Shown in pieces: positions 7,792 to 16,032 of a stretch of 64,000 bases of DNA. The DNA is from Agromyces flavus (GTDB lineage Bacteria; Actinomycetota; Actinomycetes; Actinomycetales; Microbacteriaceae). Within the stretch, counting starts at the first letter, position 1; each line of letters starts with the position of its first letter. A model generated the notes under the pieces. It saw nothing but the letters and a program-made list of their open reading frames with translations. It had not been told where the DNA came from and ran no database searches. The DNA lies in contig NZ_LT629755.1 in assembly GCF_900104685.1 (NCBI RefSeq), forward strand, positions 2,480,001-2,544,000. Reading direction: 5' to 3'. The translations under genes and the position numbers were made by a program.

Positions 7792-9552
7792 ATGTCCAAC
7801 CCTTCGCGCGACCGCGCAGCCACCGCCTCGGCATCATCCGCCGCGCTCTCCGACAACGGGATGACGCACCGCGAGGTGCTCACCGCCCTGTCGGGCCTGC
7901 TGCTCGGCATGTTCGTGTCGATGCTCGCCTCGACCGTCGTCGGCACCTCGCTGCCGCTCATCATCGCCGACCTCGAGGGCGACCAATCGGCGTTCACGTG
8001 GGTCGTCACCGCGACGCTGCTCGCGACGACCGTGTCGACCCCGATCTGGGGCAAGCTCGCCGACCTCTTCAACCGCAAGTTCCTGCTCCAGCTCGCGCTC
8101 GTGATCTTCGTGGTCGCGTCGGCCGTCGCCGGCTTCTCGCAGGACACCGGAACCCTGATCACGATGCGCGTCTTCCAGGGCCTCGGCGCCGGCGGCCTCG
8201 CCGCCCTCAGCCAGATCGTCATGGCCGACATCATCAGCCCGCGCGAGCGCGGCAAGTACGCCGGCCTCTTCGGCGCCGTCATGGCCGTCGCGACGGTCGG
8301 CGGCCCGCTGCTCGGCGGCGTCATCACCGACGGACTCGGCTGGCGCTGGAACTTCTTCGTGGGCCTTCCCATCGCGGTCGTCGCGCTCATCCTGCTGCAG
8401 CGCACGCTGCACCTGCCGAAGCGCCCGAAGACGAAGGTCTCGATCGACTACGCCGGCATCGTGCTGATCTCGGCGGGCGTCTCGCTCCTGCTGCTCTGGG
8501 TCACGTTCGCCGGCAAGGACTTCGAGTGGCTGTCGGTCCCGAGCCTGCTCATGGTCGGCGGCGCTGCGCTCCTCCTCGTGATCGCGATCGTCGTCGAGCT
8601 CCGCGTGAAGGAGCCGGTGATCCCCCTCGGCATGTTCCGCAACCGCACCTTCACGCTCGCCGTGATCGCGTCGATCTCGGTCGGCGTCGCCATGTTCGGC
8701 ACGGCGGTCTTCCTGAGCCAGTACATGCAGCTCGCGCGCGGCGCCACGCCGACCGAGTCGGGCCTGCTCACCATCCCGATGATGGCCGGCGTGCTCATCT
8801 CCTCCACCGTGATCGGCGCGCTCGTCAGCCGCCGCGGCAAGTGGAAGGGATTCATGGTCACGGGCGGCGTGCTCATGATCGCCGGCAGCCTCCTGCTCTC
8901 GCGCCTGCACTACGACACGCCGTTCTGGTACGTCGGCATCTCGATGTTCGTGCTCGGCGCCGGCGTCGGCATGCTGATGCAGAACCTCGTGCTCGTCGTG
9001 CAGAACACGACCGAGGTGAAGAACCTCGGCGTTGCGACGAGCGCGGTGACGTTCTTCCGCAGCCTCGGCGGCACCGTCGGCGTCGCGGTCATGGGGTCGA
9101 TCCTCGGCACGGTCGTGGCCGACTCGATCAGGGACGGCATCGGGGGGCTCGAGCCCGAGCAGCAGCTGGAGGCGGCCAAGGTCCTCGGCGGCGGCGCCAT
9201 CCCGCAGATCAGCCAGCTGCCCGGCTTCCTGCGTGTCATCGTCGAGTCGGCCTACGGCACGGGCGTCGGCAGCGTGTTCCTCGCGGCCGTGCCGCTGGCG
9301 ATCGTGACCCTCATCGCCGTGGCGTTCCTCCCGAACATCAGCCTGGGCACGCAGAACGCGATCCAGCGGGCGAAGAGCGAGACGCCGGATGCCGCCGAGC
9401 ACGCCCGCGAGCTCGAGGACGCCGAGGATGCGGCGATCGACGCCGCCGCCGCATCCGTGGCCCTCCGACCCGTCGGCCTCGTGCGCGACCCCGAGACCGG
9501 CTCGGTCGGGGTGCCGGCCGAGGCCGGGAGCGGCGCTCGGAGCGCCCGATAG
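7792..9552 (+). CDS. MFS drug exporter, DHA2 (EmrB/QacA) type, 14 helices
   Basis: This 586-residue membrane protein has a 25-residue cytoplasmic start, then 14 predicted helices. Motifs near helices 2-3 (PIWGKLADLFNRKF) and 4-5 (SPRERGKYAGLFGAVMAVATVGGPLLGG, motif C of antiporters) mark it as a proton-driven exporter, probably of drugs or other toxic amphiphiles. The C-terminal 60 residues are hydrophilic and acidic. Start is chosen at ATG 7792 with AGGAG 5 bases upstream; upstream TTG codons lie inside the operator. It is followed one base later by a MarR gene, forming a self-contained regulated resistance unit. Confidence 0.9.
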   Translation: MSNPSRDRAATASASSAALSDNGMTHREVLTALSGLLLGMFVSMLASTVVGTSLPLIIADLEGDQSAFTWVVTATLLATTVSTPIWGKLADLFNRKFLLQLALVIFVVASAVAGFSQDTGTLITMRVFQGLGAGGLAALSQIVMADIISPRERGKYAGLFGAVMAVATVGGPLLGGVITDGLGWRWNFFVGLPIAVVALILLQRTLHLPKRPKTKVSIDYAGIVLISAGVSLLLLWVTFAGKDFEWLSVPSLLMVGGAALLLVIAIVVELRVKEPVIPLGMFRNRTFTLAVIASISVGVAMFGTAVFLSQYMQLARGATPTESGLLTIPMMAGVLISSTVIGALVSRRGKWKGFMVTGGVLMIAGSLLLSRLHYDTPFWYVGISMFVLGAGVGMLMQNLVLVVQNTTEVKNLGVATSAVTFFRSLGGTVGVAVMGSILGTVVADSIRDGIGGLEPEQQLEAAKVLGGGAIPQISQLPGFLRVIVESAYGTGVGSVFLAAVPLAIVTLIAVAFLPNISLGTQNAIQRAKSETPDAAEHARELEDAEDAAIDAAAASVALRPVGLVRDPETGSVGVPAEAGSGARSAR

Positions 9553-9553
9553 C

Positions 9554-10003
9554 ATGAGCGCCATGACCGCCGATCCCGCCGTCGACGAGGCCATCGCCCT
9601 CGTCGAGGACCAGCTCGGCGTGGTGTTCACCCGGGCCCGGCTCGTCTGGAAGGAAGCCGCCGACCAGGTGCAGCCGGGCCTGCCGCCCGCGGCCTACAAG
9701 GTGCTCGCCACGATCGTGCGCCTCGAATCGACCAACGCGCACGTCCTGGCCGACCTGCTCGACATGGACAAGAGCGTCGTGAGCCGGCAGATCCGCGTGC
9801 TCGAGGAGGCCGGCCTCGTCGAGAGCCGTCCCGACGAGCGCGACGGGCGCCTGCGCGCGCTGAGTGCGACGCCCACCGCGGTCGAGCGGGTCCTGGCCGT
9901 GCGAGCGGCCAACCAGTCACGGGTTCGCGCGGCGCTCGAATCGCGCTCGGTGAGCGAGCTGCGCACGTTCGCCGAGATGCTCAAGGTGCTCGCCGAGGCG
10001 TAG
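9554..10003 (+). CDS. MarR-family regulator of the exporter operon
   Basis: This 149-residue winged-helix protein has the MarR DNA-binding core at about residues 45-105, with LADLLDMDKSVVSRQIRVLEEAGLVESRPDERDGRLRAL containing the recognition helix and the DxRxxR wing, flanked by dimerisation helices. It starts one base after the exporter stop. A second in-frame ATG three codons on (9563) is possible. It most likely represses the shared promoter through the GTTGAC-N4-GTCAAC sites until a substrate of the pump binds it. Confidence 0.88.
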   Translation: MSAMTADPAVDEAIALVEDQLGVVFTRARLVWKEAADQVQPGLPPAAYKVLATIVRLESTNAHVLADLLDMDKSVVSRQIRVLEEAGLVESRPDERDGRLRALSATPTAVERVLAVRAANQSRVRAALESRSVSELRTFAEMLKVLAEA

Positions 10004-10039
10004 CCGTCCGGGCGACCCGGCGACGAGCGAGCGCGCGGC

Positions 10040-11710
10040 TCAGGCGGGCAGCTCGACCGCGAACTCGGTGCGTCCGGGCTCGCTCTCGACCGAGACCTCG
10101 CCGTGGTGCGCCGCGACGACCGCGCGCACGATCGCGAGTCCGAGGCCGGTGCTGCCCGCACGACGCGACCGCGACGCGTCGCCGCGCGCGAACCGCTCGA
10201 AGAGCGTCGCGCGCACGGCGGGATCGATGCCGGGTCCGTCGTCGGTCACCGTGACGCGCACGCGGCGCCCGCGCCCCGTGCCATCCGGCGTCGGGTCGGC
10301 CCGTTGGAGGCGCACGATCACCTTGGTGCCCTCGGGGGTGTGCACGCGGGCGTTGGCGAGGAGGTTCGCGAGCACCTGGCGCAGGCGCGACTCGTCGCCC
10401 GTGATCTGGAGCGGACCGTCGGGCACCGCAACGCGCCAGTCGTGGTCGGGCGCCGCCACCTGCGCGTCGCCCACGGCGTCGACGACGAGCTGCCGCAGGT
10501 CGACCGGATCCCGCCGCAGCTCGCGGCCCTCGTCGAGCCGCGCGAGCAGCAGCAGGTCCTCGACGAGCTCGGTCATGCGCAGCGACTCCGACTCGATGCG
10601 GCCGACGGCATGCACCACGTCGGGCGGCAGTTCGCCGCCATGGAGGCGCGTGAGCTCGGCGTAGCCGCGGATCGACGCGAGCGGCGTGCGGAGCTCGTGG
10701 CTCGCGTCGGCCACGAACCGGCGCACCTTGCGCTCCGACTGCTCGCGAGCCGACAGGGCGGATGACACGTGCCCGAGCATGCGGTTGAACGCCGTGCCGA
10801 GGCGGCCCACCTCGGTGCGCTCGTCGTCGACGGGCACCTGGTCGGGCAGTTCGACATCGCCGCGGGCGAGCGGCAGCTCGGACACGAGCGTCGCCGTCTC
10901 CGTCACCTGGTCGAGCGGTTGCAGCGCGCGCCGCACGGTCACCGCCCCGAGCAGGAGCGCGCCGGCCAGTCCCGCGAGCGCGATGATGGCGACGGTGATC
11001 GCAAGCTGCGTCGTCACGGCGTTGACCTCGGCGAGCGGGAATGCGACCACGAACGAGTACCCGCCGTTCGTCGGCGCCGCGATGGCACGGTACTCCCCCA
11101 GCTCGTCGAGCTCGACCGTCACCGGCTGGCGGTCGGTCGGGATCGCGGCGATGGCTTCGCCCGCCTCGTCCGAGAGCTTCCCGATCTCGCCCTCGCGATC
11201 GATGGTACCTGAGTACAGCACCGCACGATCGGTGACGAACGCGGCGATCGCGCCGAGCGGCTGCCCGGGTATCCGGAGGAGCGCCTCGGCACCCTCGGGC
11301 GGGATGGGCAGCGGACCACCCGGGTCGTCGACGACTCGCGCGGCACGCTCGATCGCCTGCTCGAGCTGCGCGTCCAATCGGGCCACGAGCTGGTTGTGCA
11401 GGGCCGCGACGCTGATGAGTCCGACGACGGCGCTCACGAGGACCACGAGCCCCGCGATGATCATGAGCAGGCGCCGGCGAAGCGTCTTCGGCGCACCCCT
11501 GCGGCGTGCGGCGGCCGTGGTCGAGGTCCCCTCGGGCACGCGTGCGTCGGCGTTCGGCGTGCCGGCGGCATCGCCGGACACGGGTGCTCCGGAAGGGTGC
11601 GCGGGCGCGTCGACGGGTCGCGCGCCGGCAGCCCGCGGATCGGCGGCGCGCGCGTCGGCGACGGCCTGTCGCGTCGCGGCGGCGTGCCCCGGATCGCCCG
11701 GGCGCGTCAT
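10040..11710 (-). CDS. Sensor histidine kinase
   Basis: This 556-residue membrane kinase has a long Ala/Pro/Asp-rich cytoplasmic start (about 75 residues), TM1 near 80-105, an extracellular sensor of about 130 residues, TM2, a HAMP domain, the HisKA helix with phospho-acceptor His in FVADASHELRTPLASIRGY, and an HATPase domain with N box NLLANARVHT, G1 DDGPGID and G2 STGLGLAIV. It would phosphorylate the response regulator encoded immediately upstream, whose stop it overlaps by four bases. The unusually long disordered N-terminal tail could mean the true start is further in, but the ATGA overlap supports this one. Signal unknown. Confidence 0.9.
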   Translation of the reverse strand: MTRPGDPGHAAATRQAVADARAADPRAAGARPVDAPAHPSGAPVSGDAAGTPNADARVPEGTSTTAAARRRGAPKTLRRRLLMIIAGLVVLVSAVVGLISVAALHNQLVARLDAQLEQAIERAARVVDDPGGPLPIPPEGAEALLRIPGQPLGAIAAFVTDRAVLYSGTIDREGEIGKLSDEAGEAIAAIPTDRQPVTVELDELGEYRAIAAPTNGGYSFVVAFPLAEVNAVTTQLAITVAIIALAGLAGALLLGAVTVRRALQPLDQVTETATLVSELPLARGDVELPDQVPVDDERTEVGRLGTAFNRMLGHVSSALSAREQSERKVRRFVADASHELRTPLASIRGYAELTRLHGGELPPDVVHAVGRIESESLRMTELVEDLLLLARLDEGRELRRDPVDLRQLVVDAVGDAQVAAPDHDWRVAVPDGPLQITGDESRLRQVLANLLANARVHTPEGTKVIVRLQRADPTPDGTGRGRRVRVTVTDDGPGIDPAVRATLFERFARGDASRSRRAGSTGLGLAIVRAVVAAHHGEVSVESEPGRTEFAVELPA

Positions 11711-12456
11711 CCGGCCGCCTTGAGCATGTAGCCCGCCCCGCGCACGGTGTGGATCATGGGCTCGCGGCCCGCGTCGATCTTCTTGCGCAGGTAGGAGATG
11801 TAGAGCTCGACGACCGACTCCTTGCCCCCGAAGTCGTAGTTCCAGACGCGGTCGAGGATCTGCGCCTTCGAGAGCACGCGTCGCGGATTGCGCATGAGGA
11901 AGCGGAGCAGCTCGAACTCGGTCGCGGTGAGCTCGATCGGCGTGCCGTCGCGCTCGACCTCGTACGAGTCCTCGTCGAGGGAGAGATCGCCGACCCGCAG
12001 CACCGGGTCCTTCGCCTGTGCGAGCGTCAGGGTCGAGCGGCGGATGAGACCGCGCAGGCGCGCCACGACCTCCTCGAGGCTGAAGGGCTTGGTGACGTAG
12101 TCGTCGCCGCCGGCGGTGAGCCCGGCGATGCGGTCGTCGAGCGAGTCCTTCGCCGTCAGGAAGAGCACGGGCGTCTCGGTTCCGTCGGCCCGCACGCGCT
12201 GCAGCACCTCGAGCCCGTCGATGTCGGGCAGCATGATGTCGAGCACGATCGCGTCGGGCCGGAACTCGCGCGCCACGCGCACCGCGCCGAAGCCGTCCGA
12301 TGCCGTCCGCACCTCCCAGCCCTCGTAGCGCAGGGCCATCTTGAGCAGGTCGGTGAGCGAATGCTCGTCGTCCACGACGAGCACGCGCACGGCGCTGCCG
12401 TCGGCCTTGGCGATCTGCGGTCGCTGCGCGGTTCCGGGTGCGGGAGGACTCGTCAT
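11707..12456 (-). CDS. OmpR/PhoB-family response regulator
   Basis: This 249-residue regulator has a receiver domain at about residues 22-140, with acidic pair VVDDE, phospho-acceptor Asp in IVLDIMLPDIDG, and Lys in LTAKD, and a C-terminal winged helix (PIELTATEFELLRFLMRNPRRVLSKAQILDRVW). It is co-transcribed with its kinase and divergent from a MacB/FtsX-type transporter, the likely target. A -10-like CATACT lies 8 bases before the ATG, so the message may have almost no leader. Confidence 0.92.
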   Translation of the reverse strand: MTSPPAPGTAQRPQIAKADGSAVRVLVVDDEHSLTDLLKMALRYEGWEVRTASDGFGAVRVAREFRPDAIVLDIMLPDIDGLEVLQRVRADGTETPVLFLTAKDSLDDRIAGLTAGGDDYVTKPFSLEEVVARLRGLIRRSTLTLAQAKDPVLRVGDLSLDEDSYEVERDGTPIELTATEFELLRFLMRNPRRVLSKAQILDRVWNYDFGGKESVVELYISYLRKKIDAGREPMIHTVRGAGYMLKAAG

Positions 12457-12522
12457 GTCTTCCGAGTATGCGCGCCGCCCTGTGGGTTTCCTATGGGCAG
12501 GGCGGATGCCGCCTGTGATGAA

Positions 12523-12558
12523 GGTATGAGGACCGCACGCGGCGGAGTCTCTCATACC
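12523..12558. promoter_or_regulatory. Inverted repeat GGTATGAG-N20-CTCATACC between regulator and transporter genes
   Basis: Two perfect 8-base arms (12523-12530 and 12551-12558) lie in the 200-base divergent gap. They sit 43-78 bases upstream of a TAGCGT (12601-12606) that could be the transporter's -10. A binding site for the response regulator is the simplest reading; a weak hairpin is the alternative. Confidence 0.45.
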
Positions 12559-12656
12559 GGAGGCATAGGCCCGGCATCGGGCGGGCACAGTCGCGGTTCC
12601 TAGCGTCGCGTCGAGCCCATCGCCCGGTGGGCGCTCCGAGACCCCGAGGACCCCAC

Positions 12657-14138
12657 ATGTTCTTCACCTACCTCCGGCGCGAACTCGCCGGGCGCCGCAG
12701 GCAGACCGCCATCATCGCGATCGGGATGGCGCTCGCGATCGCGCTCGTCATGATCGTGAACGCCGTCTCGGCCGGTGTGCGCGACGCGCAGGCCGCCGTG
12801 CTCGAATCCGTCTACGGGGTCGGCACCGACCTGACCGTATCCCAGGCGCCCGCTGCACCGGGCGAAGGCGAGGGCCCCGGCGGCGGCGTGCGCTTCGAGT
12901 TCGGCCAGGACGACGGCGCCACCGGATCGGACGGCTCGACGACCGAGCTCAGCAACTCGCGCCTGACCGCAGGTCCGGGCTCGTCGACCTTCGACGCATC
13001 GGCGCTCGACACGGTGCAGGAGGTCGACGGAGTGGCCGCGGCATCCGCCACCCTCAGCCTCACGAACGTCACGTTCGACGGGGAACTGCCCGCGCCGCCG
13101 ACGGACGGGGGCGACGGCACGGACGGCGACGCGACGATGCCGGCGCCGGGCGAGGGCGGCAGCCGCAGCTTCGGCGGCGGCGCGTTCGACGTCGCGAGCA
13201 CGAGCGTGACCGGCATCGACCCGGCCGCCGACGCGGTCGGGCCCCTGAGCGCCGTCGAACTCGTCGACGGCCGCGGCCTCGACGCCGACGACGCCGGCGA
13301 GTACGTCGTCGTGCTCGACGAGGCCTACGCGACGACCGAGGGCCTCGCGGTGGGCGACACCATCGACCTCGGCGGCACCGAGTTCGAGGTCGTCGGCACG
13401 GTCGCCTCGACGTCGGCCGACGCCTCGACCGCGTCCGACGCGTACATCCCGCTCGACGTGGCGCAGGAGCTCTCGGGCCTCGACGGCCAAGTCTCCGACA
13501 TCGCGGTGCAGGCCGAGTCGGCCGACGTCATCTCGAGCGTGAAGTCCGACCTCGAGGCGGCGCTGCCCGACCAGCAGGTCAGCACGCAGGAGGAGCTCGC
13601 CGCCTCGGTCTCGGGCTCGCTCGGCAGCGCGAGCCGGCTCATCTCGAGCCTCGGCCTGTGGCTCTCGGTCGCGGTGCTCGCGGCGGCGTTCCTGATCGCG
13701 ATCCTGTTCACCATCCAGGGCGTGACCCGACGCACGCGCGAGTTCGGCACGCTCAAGGCGATCGGATGGTCCAACCGCCGCATCGTCGGGCAGGTGACCG
13801 GCGAGTCGCTCGTGCAGGGCCTCATCGGCGGCGCGGCGGGACTCGTGCTCGGCTTCACGGGCATCGCGATCGTGAACGCGATCGCCCCCACCCTGGCCAC
13901 GACCGCGGCGCCGCAGGTCGCGGCCGAAGGCCCGATGGGCGGCGGCTTCGCGGGCGGGGCGAACCCCTTCGACGCCGCGCAGGCCTCGAGCGAGGTCGTG
14001 CTCACGGCCCCGGTGACGATCTCGGTGGTCGCGATCGCGGTCGGCCTCGCCCTGCTCGGCGGCCTGCTCGCCGGTGCGATCGGCGGATGGCGCGCCAGCC
14101 GGCTGCGGCCCGCCGAGGCGCTGCGCAGCGTCGCGTGA
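12657..14138 (+). CDS. ABC transporter permease, MacB/FtsX type
   Basis: This 493-residue membrane protein has one helix near residues 18-38, a large extracellular MacB-core-like domain of about 300 residues rich in Asp, Gly and Ser, then three C-terminal helices (about 335-360, 390-415 and 450-475) forming the FtsX domain. After the last helix is GWRASRLRPAEALRSV, the conserved FtsX tail. Such proteins do not import; they transmit force to export peptides or act on the envelope. The ATPase gene follows after 83 bases. Divergence from a two-component system suggests induction by envelope stress or an antimicrobial peptide. Confidence 0.88.
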   Translation: MFFTYLRRELAGRRRQTAIIAIGMALAIALVMIVNAVSAGVRDAQAAVLESVYGVGTDLTVSQAPAAPGEGEGPGGGVRFEFGQDDGATGSDGSTTELSNSRLTAGPGSSTFDASALDTVQEVDGVAAASATLSLTNVTFDGELPAPPTDGGDGTDGDATMPAPGEGGSRSFGGGAFDVASTSVTGIDPAADAVGPLSAVELVDGRGLDADDAGEYVVVLDEAYATTEGLAVGDTIDLGGTEFEVVGTVASTSADASTASDAYIPLDVAQELSGLDGQVSDIAVQAESADVISSVKSDLEAALPDQQVSTQEELAASVSGSLGSASRLISSLGLWLSVAVLAAAFLIAILFTIQGVTRRTREFGTLKAIGWSNRRIVGQVTGESLVQGLIGGAAGLVLGFTGIAIVNAIAPTLATTAAPQVAAEGPMGGGFAGGANPFDAAQASSEVVLTAPVTISVVAIAVGLALLGGLLAGAIGGWRASRLRPAEALRSVA

Positions 14139-14156
14139 CGGATGTCGCGGCATCCG
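14139..14156. repeat. Copy of CGGATGTCGCGGCATCCG between permease and ATPase genes
   Basis: This 18-base palindrome (one central T/G mismatch) begins at the permease stop region. The identical 18-mer occurs inside a coding region at 35768-35785. Confidence 0.7.
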
Positions 14157-14221
14157 CTCGCCCCCACCGCGACCGGCACGGCCGGCACGACCCGCACGAC
14201 CCGCACGGAAGGAAGCACCCC

Positions 14222-14893
14222 ATGTACACCCTCGAGAACGTCTCGAAGACCTACCGCCAGAAGGAGCGCACGATCACGGCGCTGAAGGACGTCAACCTCG
14301 AGATCCCGGCGGGCCAGCTCGTCGCGATCCAGGGACCGACGGGCGGCGGCAAGTCGACGCTGCTGCAGCTGCTCGGCGCGCTCGACCGGCCCACCGCAGG
14401 CCGCGTCTCGCTCGGCGAGGCCGACCTGTCGGGCATGCCCGACACGAAGCTCGGGGCCATCCGGGCGCGCGAGATCGGCTTCGTCTTCCAGGGGTTCAAC
14501 CTCATCCCGACGCTGACCGCGCAGGAGAACGTCGAGACCGCGCTCGAACCGCTCGGAGTCGCGGCCGACGAGCGGCGGAGCCGCGCGACGGCGGCGCTGG
14601 AGTCGGTCGGCCTCGGCGACCGCGCGTACCACGTGCCGAGCGAGCTCTCGGGCGGGCAGCAGCAGCGCGTCGCCATCGCCCGGGCGCTCGTGAAGGAGCC
14701 CGAGGTGCTGCTCGCCGACGAACCCACGGGCAACCTCGACGAGCAGACCCGCGACGAGATCATGGACCTCCTCGAGGGACTCTGGCGCGATCGCGGGCTG
14801 ACGCTCGTGATCGTGACGCACGACTCCGCCGTCGCGCGGCGGGCGGAGCGGCGGCTGCATCTCACGGACGGGTCGGTGACCGAGCGGGCGTAG
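14222..14893 (+). CDS. ABC transporter ATPase, MacB/LolD type
   Basis: This 223-residue ATPase has Walker A GPTGGGKST at about residue 40, Q-loop VFQGFNLIPTLTA, signature LSGGQQQR, Walker B VLLADEPTGNLDE and switch His in VIVTHD. These are the marks of the LolD/MacB/FtsE family, which drives FtsX-type permeases such as the one just upstream. AAGGAAGCACCCC precedes the ATG. The pair probably works as one envelope-acting machine. Confidence 0.93.
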   Translation: MYTLENVSKTYRQKERTITALKDVNLEIPAGQLVAIQGPTGGGKSTLLQLLGALDRPTAGRVSLGEADLSGMPDTKLGAIRAREIGFVFQGFNLIPTLTAQENVETALEPLGVAADERRSRATAALESVGLGDRAYHVPSELSGGQQQRVAIARALVKEPEVLLADEPTGNLDEQTRDEIMDLLEGLWRDRGLTLVIVTHDSAVARRAERRLHLTDGSVTERA

Positions 14894-14898
14894 TCGCC

Positions 14899-14998
14899 GA
14901 GCGGATGTCGCGGGCCCGCCCTCCGGCCCGCGGCATCCGCTCACCACGGCGCGGCGAATCCCGGGTTCGCGCGACGAAGACTCGCGCGAACCCGGGAT
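14899..14998. terminator. Two tandem strong hairpins between convergent operons
   Basis: The first stem is GAGCGGATGTCGCGGGCC (14899-14916) with GGCCCGCGGCATCCGCTC (14925-14942), carrying the repeated GGATG motif. The second is ATCCCGGGTTCGCGCGA (14958-14974) with its perfect 17-base complement (14982-14998) over a 7-base loop. Together they separate the ABC genes from the opposing ebo-like operon. Confidence 0.8.
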
Positions 14999-15009
14999 CC
15001 GGCGCCGCC

Positions 15010-16032
15010 CTACTGGTTCGAGAAGGCGGCGTCGAACGACGCGGTCGGGCGCGGCCAGATGAGCGATCGCACGAACTCGAGCGCCTGCGGGCCGCCGTGC
15101 AGGCGGTCCATGCCGGCGTCCTCCCACTCGACCGAGATCGGGCCGGTGTAGCCGATCGCGTCGAGCGCGCGGAACGCGTCCTCCCACGGCACGTCGCCGT
15201 GCCCGGTCGAGACGAAGTCCCAGCCGCGGCGCGGGTCGCCCCACGGCAGGTGCGAGCCGAGGATGCCCGACCGGCTGTTCGCGGTGCGGATGCGCGTGTC
15301 CTTGCAGTCGACGTGGTAGATCCGGTCCTGGAAGTCCCAGATGAAGCCCACGGGGTCGACGCCCTGCCACATCATGTGGCTGGGGTCCCAGTTGAAGCCG
15401 AACGCCGGACGACGGTCGATGGCCTCGAGCGTGCGCACGCTGGTCCAGTGGTCGTACGCGATCTCGGACGGGTGCACCTCGTGCGCGAACCGCACGCCCT
15501 CGTCGTCGAACACGTCGAGGATGGGGTTCCACCGGTTCGCGAAGTCCTCGTAGCCCGCGTCGATGACCGAGGCGGGCACCGGTGGGAACATGGCCACGTA
15601 CTGCCAGATCTTCGAGCCCGTGAAGCCGATGACGGTGTCGACGCCGAGCTTGCGGGCGACGCGCGCGGTGCGCTTGAGATCCTCGGCCGCACGCTGACGC
15701 ACGCCCTCGGCGTCGCCGTCGCCCCACGTGTACGGCCGCACGATCGCCTGGTGGCGGAAGTCGATCGGGTCGTCGCACACGGCCTGGCCGGTGAGGTGAT
15801 TGGAGATCGCATAGACCTTCAGGTCGTAGCGCTTGAGGAGCTCGAGCTTCTCCTTGAGGTAGCCGGGCTCCTCATCGGCGAGCTTCGTGTCGAGGTGGTC
15901 GCCGCCGATGCCGATCTCGAGGCCGTCGTAGCCCCACTCCGAGGCGAGGCGCGCGACCTCCTCGAACGGCAGGTCGGCCCACTGGCCGGTGAACAGCGTG
16001 ACGGGATGCGTCGCGGCGGGAGTGTCGGTCAT
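15010..16032 (-). CDS. Sugar phosphate isomerase/epimerase-like TIM-barrel protein, last gene of the ebo-like operon
   Basis: This 340-residue AP-endonuclease-2/xylose-isomerase-like barrel carries metal and substrate motifs at the ends of strands: LEIGIGGDHLD, FAHEVHPSEIAYD, FGFNWDPSHMMWQG, YHVDCKDT and ISVEWED. The acidic and His residues that bind the divalent metal in this superfamily are present. Its ATG overlaps the stop of the preceding phosphatase-like gene by four bases, so it belongs to the operon. A role as an isomerase or epimerase acting on a sugar or cyclitol intermediate is inferred. Proteins of this type often sit beside Gfo/Idh/MocA dehydrogenases, one of which lies at 24.2-25.4 kb. 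Confidence 0.82.
   Translation of the reverse strand: MTDTPAATHPVTLFTGQWADLPFEEVARLASEWGYDGLEIGIGGDHLDTKLADEEPGYLKEKLELLKRYDLKVYAISNHLTGQAVCDDPIDFRHQAIVRPYTWGDGDAEGVRQRAAEDLKRTARVARKLGVDTVIGFTGSKIWQYVAMFPPVPASVIDAGYEDFANRWNPILDVFDDEGVRFAHEVHPSEIAYDHWTSVRTLEAIDRRPAFGFNWDPSHMMWQGVDPVGFIWDFQDRIYHVDCKDTRIRTANSRSGILGSHLPWGDPRRGWDFVSTGHGDVPWEDAFRALDAIGYTGPISVEWEDAGMDRLHGGPQALEFVRSLIWPRPTASFDAAFSNQ

Noticed and set aside
7834..9630. 598-codon minus-strand frame over the drug exporter
   Set aside because: It has a low-complexity His/Arg/Asp composition and no ribosome site, and mirrors the codon positions of the exporter.
10004..10039. Terminator between the MarR and histidine kinase genes
   Set aside because: The 36-base gap has only weak self-complementarity, so I do not call a terminator.
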